From the NCBI GenBank assembly GCA_019309945.1, contig JAFDFH010000011.1, forward strand, positions 1-17,400: a stretch of 17,400 nucleotides of DNA, given 5' to 3'. Below are positions 7,614 through 14,276 of the stretch, piece after piece (position 1 is the first letter of the stretch; each line of letters begins with the position of its first letter). The notes under the pieces are model-generated. The model ran no database searches and was not told the origin of the DNA. It was given only the letters and a program-made list of their open reading frames with translations. The position numbers and the translations under genes were made by a program. Source of the stretch: Deltaproteobacteria bacterium. GTDB lineage: Bacteria > Desulfobacterota > Desulfobacteria > Desulfobacterales > JAFDFH01.

Positions 7614-8954
7614 TTACGTTCGTGTGCCTTCTCTGGCCTCCCTTAACAGGAAAACAGCTATCGGGATTGCCTCTACTGTGTCTCCGTTTATTTCCTTTTC
7701 AGACCATATGGTACTGTTTAAAAGAATTGATTTTTCAGGAGAATATTTGGAAAGAAATGAACGATACCCCCGGCTGATCGTTACATGTTTCAGTATCCCT
7801 GGTTTTACTTCTATGCTTTGAACCGGTTTGACGTCTGATATTATGAAATCGCATTCGGCCCCGGACTTGGTCCTCCAGTAGTTGACCCTGTGAGACAGAC
7901 GGCGGTTCCTGAAAACATGAGAGGCCACGATGCCTTCGATGATTTTACCAGTATCAGCGCGCGTGCGCAAATCACTAAAACTCCCCATAGCAAGGTTACG
8001 TAATCCAGCGTCGGCAAAATATATCTTTGGCATCTTGCTTAATTCTGTTCTGGGATTTGAAAAAAAAGGTGTCAATCTTTTTATAACAAACGTTTCTTCC
8101 AGGTAATGTATATACCTTGTGATCGTTTCACGGTGGAGGCCGAGCGTGGAAGACAGCTCCTGTATATTAGCGAGTCCGCCTTGCTGCACCGACAATAAGG
8201 TTGTTAGTTTTCGAAATGCAGGTATATTTTCTACCTTCAGGAATCCTGCAATATCCTTTTCCAGATAACTGGAAAATATCTCATTGAGTCTTAATATCTT
8301 TTTTCCGGGATCAGTAGATAAAACCGCGGCCGGATAACCACCGTAAAGCCCGTAGTCGTTTAGGGCATCATTCAGAGCGCCTATGTAGATGCTGTAATTC
8401 TGTGGTTCAAGAGCAGGCAGGGAAGATAAGGCCGGCACAGTCATTACATATTCGGAAAACGAGAGCGCTTCTATATGAAAAACCTGCTTTCGCCCCGTCA
8501 GCGGTTCGTGTGTTCTTGTGCGAATATCAAGTGATGATGAGCCGGTTAAAATAAATTTTATGGGAAGACGCAGGTCCTGAAGCGCTTTTATAAATATGCC
8601 CGGATCAGGAAGACGTTGCACTTCATCAATAAATACAAAGATGTTCCCTCCCTTTTCTGCATCCAAAAAACGTAGAAAACTCCCCTGATCTTCCAGAAAT
8701 TCCGAAATGCCGCCAAGATCAAGGTTGAAGTAATAAATGCCATCTGGCCCGACATGACCGGATCGAATCAGCCCGTCAATCAGTTGATAAAGGATACTGG
8801 TTTTCCCGACCTGCCGGGCGCCGGAGAGAATTAAAATCTCAGGCTTATCGAGCCAATTCACCAATTCCCTGGTGACATCTCTCTTAATGCCCGGGACATC
8901 CCAGTCCCGTCCTGTTCGCCAAGGATTTGAGAGATTAAATGTGGTTATATCCAT
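7614..8954 (-). CDS. AAA ATPase with DUF4143-type C-terminus
   Basis: A 446-residue protein of the widespread AAA_14/DUF4143 architecture. Walker A is GARQVGKT (45-52), Walker B IFVFIDEVQ (105-113), and a sensor-type LTGSSS lies at 136-141 followed by PLTGR (151-155). A winged-helix-like region (about 260-293, 'NIQELSSTLGLHRETITRYI') precedes the C-terminal domain. The latter has the pattern of a PD-(D/E)xK nuclease-like fold: Glu340, Asp369 (in 'GAECDFII') and Glu382-x-Lys384 (in 'SIEVKPG'). The biochemical role of these proteins is not well established; they are common in accessory regions and are sometimes suggested to be regulatory or toxin-related. It appears as a single gene with its own promoter and no partner, lying between the sox operon and the amidase gene. 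The ribosome site is weak (AGGG about 8 bases upstream). Confidence 0.85.
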   Translation of the reverse strand: MDITTFNLSNPWRTGRDWDVPGIKRDVTRELVNWLDKPEILILSGARQVGKTSILYQLIDGLIRSGHVGPDGIYYFNLDLGGISEFLEDQGSFLRFLDAEKGGNIFVFIDEVQRLPDPGIFIKALQDLRLPIKFILTGSSSLDIRTRTHEPLTGRKQVFHIEALSFSEYVMTVPALSSLPALEPQNYSIYIGALNDALNDYGLYGGYPAAVLSTDPGKKILRLNEIFSSYLEKDIAGFLKVENIPAFRKLTTLLSVQQGGLANIQELSSTLGLHRETITRYIHYLEETFVIKRLTPFFSNPRTELSKMPKIYFADAGLRNLAMGSFSDLRTRADTGKIIEGIVASHVFRNRRLSHRVNYWRTKSGAECDFIISDVKPVQSIEVKPGILKHVTISRGYRSFLSKYSPEKSILLNSTIWSEKEINGDTVEAIPIAVFLLREAREGTRT

Positions 8955-8987
8955 AAAACAACCCTGCTAAATTTATATAGGCATATA

Positions 8988-9016
8988 TATATAGTAGGAT
9001 ATTTTTGGTTTTGCAA
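8988..9016 (-). promoter_or_regulatory. Likely sigma-70 promoter for the ATPase gene
   Basis: On the minus strand TTGCAA (9011-9016) is separated by 17 bases from TATATA (8988-8993), a good spacing and close to consensus. The -10 box lies about 35 bases upstream of the ATG at 8954. A run of alternating TA surrounds the -10 box, so the exact register is uncertain. Confidence 0.5.
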
Positions 9017-9309
9017 GCGTTTTTTATAATAATGAGGTTTTGTCAGTGCTTCGTAACAGATCAGTGAGGCTGGTATAATAAAAATCAGAGGGTTGGAGTG
9101 CGGATTGGCGCGCTACAGTCCTCACCCAAAATCCTGTTACCATAATTACCTGGCCGGGTGCCTGAATAACGAATTTATACAATGGTCGAATATTTAAATA
9201 AAACTTGCTTTGAAAACAACATGTATGATTTCAGATGGTTAGAAAATCCACTTTTCACACGAGATCAAAAGTGGGGACTAAATAGGGCATAAAACATTCT
9301 TCCAGTAAT
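9017..9309. other. Non-coding gap with one hairpin
   Basis: I see no gene in this stretch. The only structure found is CCACTTTT (9248-9255) pairing with AAAAGTGG (9267-9274) across an 11-base loop. It lacks a T-run on either side. A TATAAT string occurs near 9075 without a matching -35 box. Confidence 0.4.
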
Positions 9310-9333
9310 AAAAAAGCCTCTCCAAAGAGAGAC
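9310..9333 (-). terminator. Intrinsic terminator after tRNA-Pro
   Basis: On the minus strand GTCTCTC (from 9333) pairs with GAGAGGC across a TTTG loop, giving a 7-bp stem with one G-T pair, followed directly by TTTTTT (9310-9315). It lies about 20 bases beyond the tRNA CCA end and would end an amidase/tRNA-Pro transcript. Confidence 0.75.
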
Positions 9334-9351
9334 CCAAGTTATTGAAATTAT

Positions 9352-9428
9352 TGGTCGGGGCGCCCAGATTTGAACTGGGGACTTCCTGCTCCCAAAGCAG
9401 GCGCGCTGCCAGGCTGCGCCACGCCCCG
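9352..9428 (-). tRNA. tRNA-Pro (anticodon UGG)
   Basis: A 77-base cloverleaf on the minus strand: acceptor CGGGGCG pairs with CGCCCCG, the anticodon stem CCTGC/GCAGG holds the loop TTTGGGA with anticodon TGG, and the T arm carries GTTCAAATC. The discriminator A and CCA are encoded. It lies 37 bp after the amidase gene on the same strand and is followed by a terminator, so the two are probably co-transcribed. Confidence 0.95.
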
Positions 9429-9465
9429 AAACGGAGAGGGATGCGAATTCAATAACACCCCCGGG

Positions 9466-10251
9466 TTATTTCCGCAAGTCTATAACCGATTTGGTTGAAT
9501 GCTTTTGAAAAAAGACAACGATCCCGTTAGCGATTCCTTTTGCCAAATCAGACAAAAAATCTAAATTTCGCAATGCTTTTTCTTCGGCCGGGTTGGTGAG
9601 ATATCCAATTTCAATCAGAATCGCAGGCATATCCGCACCGGTTAACACCAAAAGCGGCGCCCCCTGCGTTTCACATTTGAGATATTTTCTTTGGTCCTGG
9701 ATGCTTTTTTGTATCAATCGGGCCAGATCCCGACTTTTTTCGATATATTGATTTTGAATATCATCCCAAAACGCCTTTATATTTCTGCTTTCCAACGATT
9801 TTATGGTTTCGGGCTTGATCATTAGCGCCGATTCTGATATTCTTTGATAGTAAAATGTCGACAATCCGCCAGCGGTATGCAGGAAGCTACCCCCCGCGTG
9901 GATACTGATGAATATATCTGCCTTCAAATGGTTGGCTGTGGAGGTTCTGCTTGAAATATCCACCCCATAGTCATCAGTGCGTGTAAGGATAACCTTGTAT
10001 TTACCTCCAAGTTCAGACGCAATCATGCGGGCAAGGGTCAATGTGACGGTTTTTTCATATGTTCCTGAAGGACCCTTTGAGCCACTATTGCGCCCGCCAT
10101 GGCCGGGGTCTAAAACAATGGTTCTTTGATAGTCGTTGAAAAGCGGTTTTTTTGCGTCCCCTGCTGCTTCCTCGGCGCTGACGAGAAAAACAATGGATAA
10201 GAATAAGGCAAGATAGAGCTGAATTGCGTAAATATTGTTAAATACAGGCAT
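9466..10251 (-). CDS. Exported N-acetylmuramoyl-L-alanine amidase (Amidase_3)
   Basis: A 261-residue zinc amidase of the AmiA/B/C type, which cuts the bond between N-acetylmuramic acid and L-alanine in peptidoglycan. The N-terminus has a hydrophobic stretch (about 8-26) ending near 'SAEEAAG', which fits a signal peptide, so the enzyme should act in the periplasm. The zinc ligands are His51 in DPGHGG, Glu66 in 'TYEK' and His118 in 'SIHAGG'; the catalytic Glu214 lies in 'ILIEIGYLTNPAEE'. The insert between 'STFYYQ' and 'RDLARLIQ' is typical of enzymes whose active site is blocked until activated, but no activator gene is nearby. The start at 10251 is chosen because AAAGG lies 7 bases upstream; a TTG 6 codons earlier has no such site. 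No SH3 or LysM domain is visible. Confidence 0.9.
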   Translation of the reverse strand: MPVFNNIYAIQLYLALFLSIVFLVSAEEAAGDAKKPLFNDYQRTIVLDPGHGGRNSGSKGPSGTYEKTVTLTLARMIASELGGKYKVILTRTDDYGVDISSRTSTANHLKADIFISIHAGGSFLHTAGGLSTFYYQRISESALMIKPETIKSLESRNIKAFWDDIQNQYIEKSRDLARLIQKSIQDQRKYLKCETQGAPLLVLTGADMPAILIEIGYLTNPAEEKALRNLDFLSDLAKGIANGIVVFFQKHSTKSVIDLRK

Positions 10252-10323
10252 GGCCGTGCCTTTCCTCAATTTTGCTTGACACCCTTCGGGATTGATATTA
10301 TTTTTAAATGTTCTATGGTCTAA

Positions 10324-10351
10324 AATCTAATTTATATCGAAATAAAGTCAA
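10324..10351 (-). promoter_or_regulatory. Possible promoter for the amidase gene
   Basis: TTGACT (10346-10351, minus strand) and TAGATT (10324-10329) are separated by 16 bases. The -35 box is good and the -10 box has 4 of 6 matches. It lies about 73 bases upstream of the start codon. Other AT-rich hexamers nearby could serve instead. Confidence 0.3.
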
Positions 10352-10439
10352 ATAAAAAATCATTACAACGGATTTTAAAACCGCCATTTCGTCGGTTTGA
10401 CTATTCTGTACTCATGTGGAGGTTTTGAAACCGCTTCGA

Positions 10440-10526
10440 GCGAGAGTGGCGGAATTGGTAGACGCACTGGACTTAGGATCCAGTTCTGGAAACAGAGTGG
10501 GAGTTCAAGTCTCCCCTCTCGCACCA
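10440..10526 (+). tRNA. tRNA-Leu (anticodon UAG)
   Basis: An 87-base tRNA with the long variable arm of leucine tRNAs. Acceptor GCGAGAG pairs with CTCTCGC, followed by encoded ACCA. The anticodon stem CTGGA/TCCAG encloses CTTAGGA, anticodon TAG. The T arm has GTTCAAGTC. It stands 63 bp before tig on the same strand. Confidence 0.95.
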
Positions 10527-10589
10527 GATTAAAATACATATCAGGTAGCTGGATTGAAAATGTCATTCAAGTTGTGAGAAAGGAATCCT

Positions 10590-11906
10590 ATGCAAGTTAC
10601 GGTCGAAAATTTGAGTTCGGTAAAAAAGATACTGCATATTGAAGTCCCTGGTGATAAAGTCGCCACTGAATTGGACAACGCCTACAACAGCCTGAAAAAA
10701 ACCGCCAAAATAAAGGGGTTTCGTCCGGGTAAAGCCCCCCGGTCAGTTTTAGAAAGACTTTATAAGAAAAATGTAAATGCGGATGTCTCTTCCAGACTGA
10801 TCCAGGAATCCTTAGTCGATGCCCTTAAGGAAACCGATCTTAAAGTTTTGGGAAGCCCTCAAATTGATCCACCGGAACTAAAAGGGCAAGATCCTTACAA
10901 ATACAAAGCCACTGTTGAAGTGAACCCCGAGATTGAAGATATTGATTTCAAGGGCTTGGAATTGAAAAGGACCTTGTATCAAATCACTGATGAAGAGATT
11001 GATATCCAGCTGAAAATGCTGCAGAAAAACCTGATTTATCATAAAGACATCGAGGAAGATCGACCCGTCAGGAAAGGCGATTTTGTTCTAATAGATTATG
11101 AGGGCTTTAGAGATGGAAAACCTTTTGGCGAGACCCAGAAAACTGAAAATTTTATGGTGAAAATTGGGGACGGTCAAATTCTGAAGGATTTCGATGAAAA
11201 ATTAATCGGCATGAAGCCGCATGATAACCGGGAAGTGACGGTAAAATTTCCTGAAGATTATTCTAATCAAAAGCTTGCAAACCTTGTAATAAACTTTCAG
11301 GTCACACTCAAAACCCTCAGAGAAGAAGTGGTCCCGGAAATCAATGATGATCTGGCCAAGCAGCTCGGAAAATACGAAACTTTAGATGCACTGCAAGATT
11401 CTATAAAAAATAATCTGGAAGAGGGCTATAACAAGCGTAAAGAGCAGGAACTTAATGAACAAATCTTTCAGGCGTTAATTGCACGGAAAGACTTTGAAGT
11501 GCCGGATGTTTTAATCGAATCAGAACTCAGTGCCATCATAGAAGAATTGGAAAGGTCTTTTGCATATCATCAAAAATCGATGGAAGACGCCGGATTTACG
11601 AGAGATGCACTTTCAGAAAAATACCGTGATACGGCCGAAAAACAGGTGAAGCGCTACCTGTTATTAAACAAGTTGATTGCACAGGAAAATTTTACCCTTT
11701 CGGATTCGGATTTAGAAGAAGGCTTCAATGAGATGGCAGGAGTGTTTAATCAACCGGTTGAAGAAATTAAGCAGTATTATGATCAGAACGCGGATAAACT
11801 CGAATATTTTAAACACAGCCTACTTGAAAAACAGGTGATCAAGCTTATTATTAATAATAGCCAGATAGAAGACGTGGCATCTGAAAAGCAGGCCGATGGA
11901 ACTTAG
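10590..11906 (+). CDS. tig: Trigger factor, ribosome-associated chaperone and prolyl isomerase
   Basis: A 438-residue protein, full length for trigger factor. The ribosome-docking signature GFRPGKAP is at residues 43-50 in the N-terminal domain. The FKBP-like middle domain runs from about 155 to 245 ('KGDFVLIDYEGFRDGKPF', 'GMKPHDNREVTVKFPEDY'), and the helical C-terminal chaperone domain from about 255 on. It binds near the polypeptide exit tunnel and shields nascent chains. AAAGGA lies 5 bases before the ATG. The following genes clpP, clpX and lon give the common tig-clpP-clpX-lon order, linking folding of new chains with proteolysis. The gap to clpP (313 bp) is larger than usual because it contains a mobile element copy. 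Confidence 0.97.
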   Translation: MQVTVENLSSVKKILHIEVPGDKVATELDNAYNSLKKTAKIKGFRPGKAPRSVLERLYKKNVNADVSSRLIQESLVDALKETDLKVLGSPQIDPPELKGQDPYKYKATVEVNPEIEDIDFKGLELKRTLYQITDEEIDIQLKMLQKNLIYHKDIEEDRPVRKGDFVLIDYEGFRDGKPFGETQKTENFMVKIGDGQILKDFDEKLIGMKPHDNREVTVKFPEDYSNQKLANLVINFQVTLKTLREEVVPEINDDLAKQLGKYETLDALQDSIKNNLEEGYNKRKEQELNEQIFQALIARKDFEVPDVLIESELSAIIEELERSFAYHQKSMEDAGFTRDALSEKYRDTAEKQVKRYLLLNKLIAQENFTLSDSDLEEGFNEMAGVFNQPVEEIKQYYDQNADKLEYFKHSLLEKQVIKLIINNSQIEDVASEKQADGT

Positions 11907-12061
11907 TACACGTATTAATTAGTTATCATTTGGATAAGTTAAAATTATTTGTACATCAATACAATACTGAAAATATGAATCAGAATACGCCGAGACTTCA
12001 CTCCAAGCGATGATTCACCGGTAAGCGGAAAATTTGTGAGGTACAGTTAAAATATCAAAAA
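11907..12061. other. Left part of the tig-clpP gap
   Basis: AT-rich non-coding sequence between tig and the first MITE copy. I see no clear terminator and no heat-shock type promoter. TTGTAC followed at 16-17 bases by AAATAT or AATATG could be a weak promoter for clpP. The last five bases (AAAAA) form the left half of the target duplication of the adjoining element. Confidence 0.3.
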
Positions 12062-12203
12062 GAGACCTTTGAAAAATGCTCATTTTTGTTCAAGTTCAAG
12101 GAAGGCGAAAATTTTAACCACAGGAATACATTTAGTATTTTGAGGATTAAAATTTAAGCCTGACACAGAAATTGGGCAAAAAGGGGCGTTTTGCAAAGGT
12201 CTC
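12062..12203 (+). mobile_element. MITE-like element, copy A (tig-clpP gap)
   Basis: A 142-bp non-coding element with terminal inverted repeats GAGACCTTTG (12062-12071) and CAAAGGTCTC (12194-12203); imperfect pairing extends about 30 bases inward. AAAAA flanks both ends (12057-12061 and 12204-12208), a likely 5-bp target duplication. The interior matches copy C (in the opposite orientation) closely and copy B more loosely. It ends only 4-5 bases before the clpP ribosome binding site, so it forms most of the clpP leader. No transposase is present in the window. Confidence 0.85.
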
Positions 12204-12207
12204 AAAA

Positions 12208-12212
12208 AGGAG
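12208..12212 (+). promoter_or_regulatory. Ribosome binding site fixing the clpP start
   Basis: AGGAG stands 7 bases before GTG 12220. It supports the GTG over a TTG at 12172, whose extra 16 codons would be made of mobile-element sequence. Confidence 0.8.
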
Positions 12213-12219
12213 ATCATTT

Positions 12220-12852
12220 GTGCCACTTATACCCATGGTCATAGAACAGGACAGCAGAGGTGAACGTGCCTATGATATTTATTCAAGGCTGCTCAAGGAC
12301 AGAATCGTATTCCTCGGTTCAGCAATGAATGATGAGATTGCAAATCTTATAATCGCGCAACTTCTCTTTCTGGAATCGGAAGATCCAGACAAGGATATAA
12401 ATTTTTACATCAATTCACCGGGTGGACTTGTTACGGCAGGATTGGCAATATATGATACCATGCAATATATAAAGCCGGATATCGCAACCGTATGTGTCGG
12501 TCAGGCTGCCAGCATGGGGGCACTGCTGTTGACTGCCGGTACAAAAGGAAAGCGTTATTCCCTACCCAGCTCAAGGATTTTAATCCATCAACCCATGGGG
12601 GGATTTCAGGGGCAGGCCTCTGACATCGCAATCCAGGCCAATGAAATCCTTCGAATGAAGGAAAATCTAAACACGATCCTGGTATTTCATACTGGCAAAG
12701 ATTTAAAGCAAATTCAGCAAGACACGGACCGTGATTTTTTTATGTCCGGTCAGGAGGCCAAGGAATACGGACTCATCGATCACGTCATCGTAAACAGGGA
12801 TGATCTTGAACATATTGAGGAGAGGGAGGCCGAAAGTGACAAAAAAAGATGA
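12220..12852 (+). CDS. clpP: ATP-dependent Clp protease proteolytic subunit
   Basis: A 210-residue serine peptidase with the catalytic triad in place: Ser98 in 'GQAASMGA', His123 in 'SSRILIHQPMGG' and Asp172 in 'DRDFFM'. The N-terminus 'MPLIPMVIEQDSRGERAYDI' is the usual start of mature-type ClpP, and 'YINSPGG' (63-69) marks the oxyanion region. It forms the two-ring tetradecameric chamber that degrades proteins fed by ClpX, the next gene. The start codon is GTG with a strong upstream site. Its 3' end overlaps the clpX start by 17 bases, so the two are translationally coupled. Confidence 0.97.
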   Translation: MPLIPMVIEQDSRGERAYDIYSRLLKDRIVFLGSAMNDEIANLIIAQLLFLESEDPDKDINFYINSPGGLVTAGLAIYDTMQYIKPDIATVCVGQAASMGALLLTAGTKGKRYSLPSSRILIHQPMGGFQGQASDIAIQANEILRMKENLNTILVFHTGKDLKQIQQDTDRDFFMSGQEAKEYGLIDHVIVNRDDLEHIEEREAESDKKR

Positions 12853-14092
12853 GGTAAACGATAATCTTTTTTGTTCGTTTTGTGGAAAAAACCAAAAGGA
12901 GGTCAAGAAACTGATTGCGGGTCCTGCGGTTTATATCTGTGATGAGTGCATCCAATTATGCAGCGAAATCATTGAAGAGGAAACTGATAAAGAGGAGGGC
13001 AAAGCGGAGCAGTTCATGGCGCCCAAAGAAATTAAATCCCTGCTCGATGAATATGTTATCGAGCAGGATCTGGCCAAAAAAATTCTCGCTGTTGCCGTTT
13101 ACAACCATTACAAAAGACTCGATTCTTCGATAAACACGGGTGATGTTGAAATTGAGAAAAGTAATATCCTTTTAATCGGACCGACGGGCTGTGGAAAAAC
13201 ACTATTGGCGCAGACCCTTGCCAGGTTTCTGGATGTACCCTTTACCATAGCAGACGCAACAAGTCTTACCGAAGCCGGTTATGTCGGCGAGGATGTTGAG
13301 AACATTATCCTGGCCTTACTTCAGAATGCCGATTACGATGTGGAAAAAGCCAAACGAGGGATAGTATACATCGATGAGATTGATAAGATCGCCCGCAAGT
13401 CTGACAACCCTTCAATAACCCGTGATGTATCAGGAGAAGGTGTCCAACAGGCATTATTAAAGATCATTGAAGGAACCACCGCCAGCGTACCTCCTAAAGG
13501 TGGCCGCAAACATCCCCAGCAGGACTTTGTCAAAGTTGATACTTCAAACATTCTGTTTATTTGCGGTGGAACGTTCAATGGGCTTGAGCGACTCATCCAA
13601 GGGCGGCTGGGATCAAAAACCATGGGTTTTGGTGCTAAAATTACCAAACAAGATGAAAAAAGTATCGGTGACACTTTGAAAATGGTTCAACCCGAGGACC
13701 TGCTCAAATTCGGGTTGATTCCAGAATTTTTAGGCCGTCTGCCCATCATTGCGACACTTGATGAATTGAATGCAAGCTCGTTGATCAGAATATTGGGTGA
13801 GCCCAAAAACGCACTGGTCAAGCAGTTTAAAACGCTTTTTGAATTAGAGGGGGTAAACTTAAGATTTACCGACAGTGCTCTGTCAGCCATCTCAACCGAG
13901 GCCCTGAAAAGAAAATCCGGTGCCAGGGGACTTCGTTCAATCCTTGAAACCTGCATGCTGGAGATCATGTACAACATTCCCTCTATCGAAAACGTCAGAG
14001 AGTGTGTCATCAGTGAAGATGTCGTGTTGAATAAAGAAGAGCCGATTCTTTTGTTCGAACAAAAAAAGAACCGGCGCAAGGCAAGTTCATAG
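12836..14092 (+). CDS. clpX: ATP-dependent Clp protease ATP-binding subunit ClpX
   Basis: A 418-residue AAA+ unfoldase. The N-terminal zinc domain has Cys13, Cys16, Cys35 and Cys38. Walker A is GPTGCGKT (115-122), Walker B IVYIDEID (176-183), the pore loop GYVG lies at 148-151, the RKH loop at 224-226, and an arginine in 'PEFLGRLP' at 301. The ClpP-docking loop reads MGF (263-265) where many species have IGF. The start is GTG 12836 inside clpP, chosen for the GGAGG 6 bases upstream and the normal length; an ATG at 12800 would add 12 untypical residues. It recognises and unfolds substrates and passes them to ClpP. Confidence 0.97.
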   Translation: MTKKDEVNDNLFCSFCGKNQKEVKKLIAGPAVYICDECIQLCSEIIEEETDKEEGKAEQFMAPKEIKSLLDEYVIEQDLAKKILAVAVYNHYKRLDSSINTGDVEIEKSNILLIGPTGCGKTLLAQTLARFLDVPFTIADATSLTEAGYVGEDVENIILALLQNADYDVEKAKRGIVYIDEIDKIARKSDNPSITRDVSGEGVQQALLKIIEGTTASVPPKGGRKHPQQDFVKVDTSNILFICGGTFNGLERLIQGRLGSKTMGFGAKITKQDEKSIGDTLKMVQPEDLLKFGLIPEFLGRLPIIATLDELNASSLIRILGEPKNALVKQFKTLFELEGVNLRFTDSALSAISTEALKRKSGARGLRSILETCMLEIMYNIPSIENVRECVISEDVVLNKEEPILLFEQKKNRRKASS

Positions 14093-14111
14093 ATTGCATA
14101 ACACGCAATTT

Positions 14112-14252
14112 GAGACCTTTGAGGAATACTCAAACTTATTTCAGATTAAGGCGCGTGAACGTTTCAGCTACATGAATACATTGAGTATTTTGAAAATTAA
14201 AATTTGGATCTGTAGCAAAAATGGAGCGAAGGGGAGTTTTTTCAAAGGTTTC
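14112..14252 (+). mobile_element. MITE-like element, copy B (clpX-lon gap), degenerate
   Basis: A 141-bp copy in the same orientation as copy A. The ends are GAGACCTTTG (14112-14121) and CAAAGGTTTC (14243-14252), one mismatch from a perfect inverted repeat; adding the flanks gives 15 bases with one mismatch. The middle (about 14171-14210) aligns well with copy A, the rest poorly. No clean target duplication is seen (AATTT against AAATA). It ends 24 bases before the lon ATG. It is the most diverged of the three copies and so probably the oldest. Confidence 0.75.
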
Positions 14253-14276
14253 AAATAAAAAAAAGAATAGAGAGAC

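Noticed and set aside
12800..12835. ATG at 12800 as the clpX start
   Set aside because: The 12 extra residues are a second frame of clpP; GTG 12836 has GGAGG upstream and gives the normal ClpX N-terminus.
14042..14074. Hairpin around TTGTTCGAACAA near the clpX 3' end as a terminator or operator
   Set aside because: It lies inside the clpX coding sequence, has mismatches outside the 12-bp palindrome and is not followed by a T-run.
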